From: Excoecaria cochinchinensis
Taxonomy: Eukaryota > Streptophyta > Magnoliopsida > Malpighiales > Euphorbiaceae
DNA: 64,000 nt
Reading direction: 5' to 3'
NCBI GenBank assembly: GCA_947683425.1
Contig: CANTUQ010000055.1
Span: 9,399,501-9,463,500 of the forward strand
In this document: one piece after another, positions 55,876 through 64,000 of the stretch
Layout of the letters: the number at the start of each line of letters is the position of its first letter
How positions within the stretch are numbered: the first letter of the stretch is position 1
Translations under genes and position numbers: made by a program
Notes under the pieces: generated by a model
Database searches by the model: none
What the model saw: only the letters and a program-made list of their open reading frames with translations
What the model was told of the DNA's origin: nothing

Positions 55876-58201
55876 TGTAGAAAATAGGTCCCGAGGTAGC
55901 CCAGACCAGGGTTACCCAGTGATGAAAGTAATGCCTATTCATAGACAAAGAGGTTGGAAGTGATGGTTCCCTCATCAAAGCCATTTTCTAAAATAAAAAT
56001 AATAAATAAAAATTAATAAGTTTTTTTTTAAAAAAGGGGTGTTGAAAATGATGTTTTCCTAGTCACATAAAACATAAAAAAAAAAAAAATCGGAAGTTCG
56101 CAGTTACCGACGCACGCTGGGGCGAGCGGCCGCGGCGCTGCGCCCGCGCTGGGGTGAGCTCCAACAGCGCTGCTCGCGCGCCAGATGCGGCTGCACCTCG
56201 CCCCCAGCGAGCGCCCAGCGCCCGTCACACGGGCCCAGCTCGCCGTTCACGCCCACTTTTGCCAAAAATCCCTTTTTTCACCAAAATCCAGGATTTGAGT
56301 CCAATTTGGACTTTAAATCAGTTTTTTGGGAAAATTAATAATCAGTTTTTTGATTAAAATTATTTTTTTTCCTAATAGAATTAGGGCTTTTTTTTTTTTA
56401 TGAATGATATAAATAGTTTGAGATAAAAAAAAAACTAGAAGGGGGCCTCCATGATTTTTTACATTTTTTTTTTAGAGAATTTCTTCTTTTTTTTTTTTTT
56501 TTTCTTCTCTAATTTCAGATTTAATTCTTTCATTTAACAAGGATCAATTAAGATTGAAAATTCAATTTTCAATTCTTAAGCATCCAAATTAATGTCTTTG
56601 TTTTCTTCATAAACAAAGGAATTAATTTCACTTTTAAATCATTTTTTGTGGAATTTTTCAATGAGATTAACCTTCATATTCCTTCCACCAAATCCAAATA
56701 TGTGGGTAAATTTTCTGGGCTCCAAAATAATTATTTTCATCTTATTCTCTTATTTCTTATTTATTTATTTATTTATTTTAGTCATGTAAATATTGCTCTC
56801 TTGATTTTTTTATTATTTTTAACATGTAATTAATTAATTTATTTTGCTTTAATTTTTTTTTCTTTTTTTGCCATTTAAATATTTATGTTAATTGTGATAA
56901 CATGTAAATAATTAATTAAACCAATTTTGCATCTTTAGTTCGGTCATGCTATTTTGCTAATTTAATCAAATTGTTTTCTTTTCCTTTTATTTGGATGATG
57001 GTCACTTGAATAGTGGCCATCTTTGCTTTATTTCTCTTTTAATTCTTATGTATGTATTCACATGGGGCTAACTTATTTTGTCCACACACACACATATTTA
57101 TTTACTCATTCTCACATTTATATATTTTTATCCTTTTTATTTATTTGATTGTTTATTCGATTGGCTTAATTAATATATTTGTTAGTTGGATTTATTTAAT
57201 TTAATTTGATTCATTTTTTAATTTATGTATTTTATTTTATTTGATTTAATTACTCACATTAATTTTCTTTTTCATTTTATTTTTGCCTACAACACTTGTT
57301 TTTTCATTTGGGCATTATCCATGGGCAAAGATGGGGAATCAAGGAATCGGGAGCCTTATTTTTATTTGCGTATTTAAATTCTGCATTTTCCTTTATTTTG
57401 ATTTATTTGTTATATTTGTGTATTTTATGTAAAATGGTTTATTTTTATGCATGTTTAAATAAAATATTAATAAAAATATTTTTGTTAATAAATTGAGATT
57501 TTTCTAATAAGATGGACCAATGTCCTATTTTAACCAATAAAATCTCACTTTCAAAATGGAGTTAATTTTCACAAAATGGGATCCAATTATCCCCGCCTTT
57601 TCCAATATTGCCCAAAATAACTCTTCAATTTTTAAGGGTACATGAAGGAACCAATGTTCCTATTTCCAAATAATGATCCAATTTATGTATGTTATTTAGT
57701 TAATTCAATTTGTTTGTTTGATTTTATATTTATCTTGAGGGATTGTATTTTTTTTCGATTTTCATCTTGTAATTCATTTTAGCTTTTCTTTTAATTTTGG
57801 GAAATTGTTCTGTCCCATTTTTTTCACTTGTAATTTTTATTGCTTTTCAAAATGCTTGAAATGTGCTTTAATTTTGTTACATGATTGCGTGAGATGAGAG
57901 ATATAATTTCAGTTGTTAAAAACTCATTTATAACTTAACTTAAGGCATTAATAAGAGAGAAGTTCCGAACACCTTCTCTGGTTTAAGACCCCCTAGGTTA
58001 GATGACTTTTTCGAATTTCTTGCAAATTAGGTGGCGACACCAAAATACCTCAAAGGTAGCTAAAGGTTTCATGGGATTAGATGAACTTCCCAATATTCTA
58101 TTGGGTAAGGAATTCCAAGATATCTCATGTTACCCAAAATCTAGATTGTAAACCCTTCTCGGACCCTCAAAGCGGGCAAAGTTTAGGCCGCGCGCATTAT
58201 A
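55876..58201 (+). mobile_element. Tat-type 5' LTR
   Basis: It starts TGTAGAAAATAGGTCCCGAG (family start TGTAGACACCG-GGTCCCGAG) and runs to CGCGCATTATA at 58201, where the expected final CA is mutated. Directly after, the primer-binding site begins. It has a GC-rich word block (56098-56235), TATAAATAG (56408-56416), T-rich leader, and the family's near-end phrases (CCGAACACCTTCTCTGG, 57966-57982). It is the 5' LTR of the element carrying gag at 59459. Confidence 0.75.
56408..56416 (+). promoter_or_regulatory. TATA box of Tat LTR
   Basis: GATATAAATAGTTTG upstream of a T-rich leader (56455-56530). Confidence 0.5.
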
Positions 58202-58202
58202 G

Positions 58203-58221
58203 TGGCGACTCCATTGGGGAC
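58203..58221 (+). promoter_or_regulatory. Primer-binding site of the Tat element
   Basis: TGGCGACTCCATTGGGGAC lies one base after the LTR end. This is the PBS form usual in Tat/Ogre elements, generally assigned to an Arg tRNA; the tRNA identity here is from memory. Confidence 0.75.
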
Positions 58222-59458
58222 TGATCGAAACTTTGGTTCGAAAGTGACTTAAGTTAAAATTATAATTGAGTTTTTAAGAATCAAAAATTACATTTCGATT
58301 CAAAAATTGCATTGCATTCATTAGAGCCTTAGAACTATGCTAGTTGGTCCCTTATTTTACCCCGGTGCATTCCTAAAACACAATCCTACTTTCACTCATT
58401 GTAGGCAAGTGTCCAGGATAATCACCAGCCCAAGTCGCGTATCATAAATGGTATATCAAATGGAGACCCGATCGATCGTTATGCTCGCGATGAGCTAGAC
58501 CCATTGGCAGGGACTACGCTTGGGTATACCTAAAGTAACACCACCCTTGACTAAAAGCTCATGTAATGGCAATAGAAACTTCCACTAGGTGACATGCTCC
58601 TTAATACGATGCTTGCTACGTGGGCCCTTATGTATTGAACAAATTCAAACATATTAATTAGACACTCATCAAAGGTTCTCATGTCCCGGTGGGCCCATTT
58701 TTAGTTTGTTTGAAAGGACAAAATATATAATGACCAAAACCCATACGCATGCGCTTTAAATTAAGAGTGTTATGTGGCTGGTTTCTCACCACGCACCATA
58801 CGCATCCATTGGGTTCCCCGCTGACCCATGGATCAAGCTCACCTACGAAAGAGACTGCATTGCCTCGTGTGTGGGAGCAACAAGGTTGGAAGGATCTATC
58901 TGCTTACATGTGGTTGTGGATGCTGCATAGCATGCTCATACACCATATGTCATTCATGTATGCCAAAATATACAATTTTATTTCGTGTGAACATGCTCTA
59001 TTCTGTACATATAATTTTCATAAAAAGAAAAAGAAGAAAAAAAAACATATACATGTCACTTTGTGTGTGTACATCCTATTCAGTACATACAGTTTTCACA
59101 AATACATATCATTATGTGTATATTTTTTTCCATGTATCACATATATCATTGTAATTTCTTGATCTTTCAGCACGATCATACATTACATGTCATTCATGCA
59201 CATAAAAGCATATGCATTTCTTTTGGTGTGTGTACATTCTATCCTGTGTATATAATATATCACATGTACACATCGTCTTGGGTATAAAATTTTTCCATGC
59301 ATTGCATGCATCATCCTAACCCCTCTACAGTTCAGCCATCATAGACCATTTGCCTAAGTGGTTTTTGGGTCCCAATAGTCACTTAATTAGAGGGCCTTCT
59401 GTCTATACAGCTACGATAAGGATCAAAGGGCAGTTAATAGAAACTCAAATATTCAGAA
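58222..59458 (+). other. Untranslated leader of the Tat element
   Basis: About 1.2 kb between PBS and gag. Short frames at 58749-59287 lack recognisable domains. A/T-rich CATGTA- and TGTGTGTAC-type phrases (59050-59290) recur two to three times. No splice or structural element is supported. Confidence 0.5.
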
Positions 59459-60229
59459 ATGGCCAATTTTCCACAACAAACTGAAGAGATTCGTACCCTT
59501 ATTGTCCAAGAGATATATGAAAGGCTTGAAGAACTTGAAAAGAGGTTGTTGGCCATGGTCAAGGAAAGAATGGATGCCAATGCCCTTGTTCTTCAAGCTC
59601 AGCTTATGGCAACTGCTCTTAACCAAGTTGAGCTGGCCACAGTCGAAAGGGCTTATGCAGCAACGGTCCCAATACTTTCGTCCATTTCCAAACCTAGAGA
59701 CAGGGTGCTACTCGATTCAACGGTTGGGCCAATCAGAAAATCAAAAGGACCGGAGCCTTTACAATTAATAGGCCTTCCTAGTTCCCTAAGCATGAAACAA
59801 AAGCTAGTTGGTCTTGAAGAAGGAATTATGAAATCCAAGTTTGCAACTATCCGGGCACCTCTCAACAAGATTAGTACTAATCCTGCAAGTCTAGGAGTTG
59901 GTTGCAGTGATGATAACAGTGGTACCCAAAGGACAGAAAAAGTATCAGCAATTGAATCGGCTCGGAGGCATTATTCTAATTTGGGCAAACCCTTGTCTTG
60001 GGTTCTTAAGAGGCTGATGAAGGAGGGGATACTACAACCACTGCCTGCTAAGCTAGCTAGAAGTCAAGGTCATCCCGATCATAAGGCGTATCAGTATTGT
60101 GCCTTCCACCAACACACCGGGCATTTGACAGACCATTACCGGACTTTAAGGCATCGGGTTCAAGACCTTATTGACAACAAGCAGATCTTTCACCCAGAAA
60201 AGCAAAAGGGAAATAATAAAACATATTAA
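59459..60229 (+). CDS. gag: Truncated Tat gag
   Basis: An open 256-codon frame. Residues 1-75 form a charged, likely coiled-coil N-terminus (EIRTLIVQEIYERLEELEKR). A disordered middle follows, then YSNLGKPLSWVLKRLMKEG and YCAFHQHTGHLTDHYRTLRH (about residues 205-235). The last part is the Tat-specific finger CxFHxxxGHxTxxC, but the final cysteine is Tyr. The capsid core normally between these parts is largely missing: 256 residues is far short of the usual 500 or more. It would bind RNA and build particles; this version is probably defective although open. The start has no in-frame competitor. Confidence 0.7.
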   Translation: MANFPQQTEEIRTLIVQEIYERLEELEKRLLAMVKERMDANALVLQAQLMATALNQVELATVERAYAATVPILSSISKPRDRVLLDSTVGPIRKSKGPEPLQLIGLPSSLSMKQKLVGLEEGIMKSKFATIRAPLNKISTNPASLGVGCSDDNSGTQRTEKVSAIESARRHYSNLGKPLSWVLKRLMKEGILQPLPAKLARSQGHPDHKAYQYCAFHQHTGHLTDHYRTLRHRVQDLIDNKQIFHPEKQKGNNKTY

Positions 60230-60570
60230 GTGCCCAAATGGGGAAGATGGATGATTCCCGAGTATGACAATGAACCATTTGATTATGACATCGGTGTTGG
60301 GTTGGCAAGGATGGAAAAGATAGCTATTTAGATATTCTTTTCATTCTGAAACTATTTGATAATGACATTTTTAATTTTAATTTTTAAAATAAGATGAACA
60401 ATTTTGCTTATTTGCATGATGTTTCTAATGATTTCATTTCACAAGATCATGATGCATTTATTTTTGTCATTAATTCAATTAATACGATAATATTTAATCT
60501 CGAACTTTGGAAAACCCAAAGAAAATCTTTATAGCATCTAATATAACTCTTGAAGAGAGGAAAATTCTGA
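60230..60570 (+). pseudogene. pol: Tat pol linker remnant
   Basis: Related to 6140-6422 (AACAATTTTGCTTA and TTTAATCTCGAA, with matching spacing). In this element gag is thus followed, after a deletion, by the linker that normally stands before RT. RT, RNases H and integrase are absent. Confidence 0.65.
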
Positions 60571-61600
60571 GAGATGAAAATAAAAAGAGAAAATAAAAAT
60601 AGAAAGTAGTGAAAAAAAAACTAGTTGCAATTAGGGGATTGGATGAAAACTCATTAAGAGCATTAGAACCTTTTTGATTACCCGTCAAAGCGATCCCTGG
60701 ATAAGACGGAACCTAGAAAATGATTTAGGCAGCCCTTCTTTGTATAGCTCTCTAAATGATTGTTTTTTTACCTTTATTTCGCAATCGCTTGCTAGCCCGT
60801 TGAGCCTTTATATGGGTATGCTAAATGCGTATCGATTTTATTGTTACACATGTTGAAACTACCTTTCACTTAAAATGATTTTTGCCTCCCCTTAGAAGAA
60901 TGGCCACTCTAGTAAGGATGGACGTACATCATTGATAATTCTTTAGGCTATCAAAGCTCGCCCTGATAAGGATAGGTTTACACTTCGTGAAAAGAGTTCC
61001 AATCATTGACAATTCTTTAGGCTATCAAAGCTCGCCCTAATAAGGATGAGTTTACACTTCCGGAAGAGGGTTTAGTTATTCAAAAACTCTGCATAGTCAG
61101 AGACACAAAAAAAAAACAACAAAAAAAAAGAGAGAAAAAGTAGAGCTCAAGATAGTAACCACTTAACGAGTTTCAATGGTTATCTTTTTAACTTAATTGT
61201 TATTTTGAGCTTGATAAGCTAAAGTGTTATGAAGCCCAAATTCAAGAATACCTTTATAGTATGCAATTGAGCTAAGAGTGGTCCTCCCATCAGTCGAGTA
61301 AATATTGCGGCCATTTTTGTCTAGCAACTTGATCTTTCTTTGATAGCCATCTGCCTGAGCCAAACGTTACAACCAAAGTAAGACCTCCTAATTCTTAGTT
61401 CAGTCTTATCTAATTAGCGAAGATAACCTTGTAATAAGGTTCGATATGTAGGACGAGGCATATGGTGTTTCTTGAGCTTCAAGCGGGAAGCCACGAGTGC
61501 ATTTATGCATTTGAGTTGAGTCTCATCCCCAACATTCCATCTAGAATCTGCTTTAACAAAAACAAAAAAAAAAGAGAGCATTCTGAGCAAAAATTAAGGT
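60571..61600 (+). mobile_element. Athila-like 3' region inside a Tat element
   Basis: 60630-60925 and parts of 61200-61560 match 19568-19867 and 20260-20350 of the Athila element at roughly four of five bases by eye. A 74-bp direct repeat lies at 60931-61078. Non-coding. Confidence 0.65.
60931..61078 (+). repeat. 74-bp tandem duplication
   Basis: ATTGATAATTCTTTAGG at 60931 and ATTGACAATTCTTTAGG at 61005, each followed by CTATCAAAGCTCGCCCT. Confidence 0.85.
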
Positions 61601-61659
61601 CCGAGAGAAAATTTTCAATCATGAAAACCCAAGAGGGCTAATTGATAACAGGCGTTTGA
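61601..61659 (+). mobile_element. 3' end motif of the Tat copy
   Basis: AAGAGGGCTAATTGATAACA (61631-61650) matches 9286-9305 (GAGAGGGCTGATTGGAAACA). A polypurine-like site or 3' LTR start shared by the two copies. Cut by the LTR at 61660. Confidence 0.5.
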
Positions 61660-62103
61660 TGTCACACCCCAACCTATACTATGGAGACTTCTATTCGGAT
61701 TAGAGGAAGAAGAATCCAAGATAGATAGGAGTGTCACATCCCACTAGAGTAAACAAGTAAACATCACATAAATAGAGTGACATATCCAGGATAATTAAAA
61801 ACTTTGAAAGAAAGAAGAGTGATACTGAACAAAATGAATACTTTATTTAATATACAAAATAAGAAACCATACACACATGCATACTTATAATCATACAACA
61901 GCAACCTAGTAAGAAAGATACATAAGTGTGTAAATATTTACATAGCTTACAATATTACATCAGAATTTTTACCTATTATTACATATACATATTACACAGA
62001 TATGCAAAAATCCCAAATTACAAAAGCCGAACAAAATACAAAACTTCTAGCTTCTATGTGGCCGACTCTGCAGATGCGCAACTCGAAAAAAAGCAAACCT
62101 GCC

Positions 62104-62186
62104 ACCTGCACGGGGAAAAGAACCCATGCTAAGCGATAACGCTTAGTGGGGAGCACACAAGAAATATGGGCGGCCATTAACAATGG
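62104..62186 (-). promoter_or_regulatory. Terminal three-hairpin cassette (reverse)
   Basis: CCATT/AATGG (62174-62186), CTAAGCG-ATAA-CGCTTAG (62129-62146), and on the minus strand GCATGG/CCGTGC (one G-T pair) then AG/GTGGCAGG. Confidence 0.65.
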
Positions 62187-62646
62187 TCGCCAAGACATAA
62201 TACATGAAAAAGACATATACAGCCATTCATAACGCATATCGTATTATACTTACATATATTAGTCATGCATTTAATTGATCACATTCACATTCATATATAA
62301 TCATTCAATGATCAATGAGTAATTTGCACACTTACTAGTTCACCTGCTAATTCATAATAGTTAACAGTATAAAATCACATTTTCAACCATACTAATTCAC
62401 ATATTTATAACCACAATGGATTATGTTCAAACACAGTCACAATACGGTATACATATGAATAACTGCACATAATAGGCATGTTTGAGTCACATTAAATCCA
62501 ACCAGAGATTTATAATCACATTCGAATTCATAATTGATTCACATGACCAAAATCTTACATATTAGGTTATCATATCCTCATAATCATATCGAATAAAGCA
62601 AACGAAATACCTGCTGACTCAAAATAGTGGATAACGAGTACTGAAA

Positions 62647-62802
62647 GGTACCTTACGAGTACGAATCGAACACATAATATAATGTACCACACAGGTACAA
62701 GTCGGAAGGCAACATTTCATTGAACAGGACCTTAAACAAGATCCATACACATACACATAATAGGGGTTCGCGAGGAACCATTCGGGGACCTGATCAGGGT
62801 CC
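62647..62802 (-). promoter_or_regulatory. Hairpin train (reverse)
   Basis: GTAC/GTAC (62648-62662), GTACC-ACACA-GGTAC (62684-62698), a degenerate GGAC/GATCC (62727-62744), GGTTC-GCGAG-GAACC (62765-62779) and GGACC/GGTCC (62786-62802). Confidence 0.65.
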
Positions 62803-63174
62803 AAATCGTTCAAAGGGGCGCTGCAGCTACACATACATAGACTCTATTAGGCATGCTTAACTATCCACTAGACTGACTCTCGCAGGTCATGCATCATACC
62901 AATCATATTTCAAATCACATAATTTATATCATTGTACATAATCAGCAATAAGTGAGACATATGAGTACGTTCATAAAGTCAATCACGTGTCATACAATTT
63001 ACACTTAAACATAACATACTAATCTTAGAGAGAGATCATAAGTATAGATATGCATAGTACATCCAATTATATTAACATACTTCACAAAATAGTCCAATTA
63101 TAAACCTAAAAGTGCCACAAGTTCGGAATTCAAACATTGAAATCACCAAAGAAAACTCATTCAACACAACACAT

Positions 63175-63510
63175 CTGTCACGCTCGCAACAGAGACCATA
63201 GTCTCTTCGCTGTGCGCACGCGACGGACTTCGCGATCGCGGGAAGGAGAGAAGGGCCCAGCTCTGTCGCGCTCGCGATGTTGTCGCGATAGCGACAGAGG
63301 GCAAGCATTGCTATCGCGGGGTCGCGACAAGTCGCGTGCTCGCGATAGCACAGGCCAACAATGTGTTCTGTTGCGATCGCGACGGTTGTCGCGCTCGCGA
63401 CAGAGAGTAGACAAGCTATTGCTATCGCGGGCTCGCGACAGCATCGCGTGCTCGCGACGGCACAACATTAGAACCACCGGTCTCTGTCGCGCTCGCGACA
63501 GAGTCATGAT
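63175..63510. repeat. Hairpin-word array, CTGTCGCG-CGCGACAG type
   Basis: At least ten CTGTCGCGCTCGCGACAG, GCTATCGCGGGCTCGCGACA and GTCGCGTGCTCGCGATAGC-like words in 330 bp, the richest and least decayed CGCGA array in the window. Confidence 0.8.
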
Positions 63511-64000
63511 TCCGAAAATATGCAGAATTCTGCAGGATCTTTCCTTCCTCAAACTCATCCACAGCACACAAAACATAACCAAAGGTCTCTCACCTCATCT
63601 CCAGCAAGCCACACATCATTGACATCATAAACACAACATTCGTATCAATAATTTCAATAAAATATGCTACTAACAATATTCATCAATCAACTCAATCGCA
63701 CTAACGTTAAATGCATTCATACATATGGTATATCATGCTTAGGTTACTCATGATATCAACACATATTAATCCTCATCCTTCACAAAGTTATATCTACTAT
63801 TATTTACTAGCTAAATCACCAATCTTAAACATACTCCTAAATTTTCCCGACGATAATTACTTATATAGCCATTTAATTACCCCAAACATGCATAATAACT
63901 GATGGGAAAGGTACGGGATTGATCCGGGTCAACCCTAGACTCAAAAATAGAGAAGAAGAGGCTCAAAACATGTTTTTCTATCGCGAGGTCGCGACCCTTG

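Larger units (their letters stand above)
61660..64000 (-). mobile_element. Reverse chromovirus-type LTR, cut by window end
   Basis: TGTCACACCCC at 61660 is the complement of a GGGTGTGACA end. In reverse order it shows the cassette (62104-62186), train (62647-62802), palindrome (62847-62860) and CGCGA array (63175-63510). At 63980-63998 another CTATCGCGAGGTCGCGACC word appears, possibly a second array or a nested copy. Left neighbour is tttga; no second flank is visible. Confidence 0.7.

Noticed and set aside
58749..59287. Overlapping Cys/His-rich frames as a host zinc-finger gene
   Set aside because: No regular finger spacing, and the region lies between PBS and gag of a Tat element.
63175..63510. 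CRISPR or bacterial-type palindromic repeats, and 134-161 codon Arg-rich frames
   Set aside because: Words are irregularly spaced dyads within an LTR; the Arg-rich frames come from CGCGA words in all frames.
1..64000. Host protein-coding genes
   Set aside because: No multi-exon gene with recognisable domains outside retroelement or transposon proteins was found on either strand.

Overview
This window reads as repeat-rich intergenic DNA of a flowering plant, probably a eudicot. It is AT-rich and I find no intact host gene. Almost every base can be assigned to nested, decayed LTR retrotransposons of the Ty3/gypsy superfamily (chromovirus of the Tekay/Del type, Athila type, and Tat/Ogre type) plus one CACTA transposon fragment and one possible tRNA-derived SINE head. 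Species, chromosome and lineage names were assigned by eye from motifs and boundary signals, with no database search.

Layout. 1-9652: a decayed Tat-type element (protease, G-patch-like linker, RT, two RNases H, deleted integrase). Its protease is split by a chromovirus-type LTR (323-5372), which is itself split by a reverse solo LTR with a clean target-site duplication (1887-4525). 9653-29290: a reverse chromovirus (LTR 9653-9825 plus 22389-25290, integrase and RNase H remnants on the minus strand to 29290). Its LTR is split by an Athila-type element (9826-22388), its integrase by a reverse solo LTR (25707-28059). The Athila element has lost gag-pol, contains a one-ended CACTA fragment (10961-about 14280) and keeps one intact 511-codon ORF (17167-18702). 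29291-about 33640: a forward AT-rich LTR with a 597-bp tandem duplication. 33650-44168: a reverse Tat LTR split by a young element with two almost identical 4-kb LTRs around only 789 bp of internal sequence (34319-43104). 44169-48023: a chromovirus gag fragment and a mosaic LTR. 48024-49344: Tat 3' UTR with a 50-bp minisatellite, polypurine tract and LTR start. 49345-55875: two reverse LTRs of one superfamily. 55876-61659: a Tat LTR, primer-binding site, truncated gag and a chimeric 3' part. 61660-64000: another reverse chromovirus-type LTR cut by the window edge.

How the parts work together: the chromovirus-type LTRs share one architecture although their primary sequences have diverged. From 5' to 3' it is TATA box (where visible), pyrimidine-rich leader, canonical 5' splice donor, a CpG-rich array of short hairpin words, a 14-bp palindrome (TTAGGCATGCCTAA or a variant), a train of four to six short hairpins with different 4-5 bp stems, then a cassette of three hairpins ending in a 3'-splice-like CCGTGCAG/GT, and the LTR end. 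Between families, bases on both arms of these stems change together, which suggests selection on structure rather than sequence.

The main candidates for something undescribed are the covarying hairpin trains, the terminal hairpin cassette, and the hairpin-word arrays. One roughly 45-bp word is shared between an Athila element and a chromovirus LTR. All need alignment and covariation tests that I could not run.
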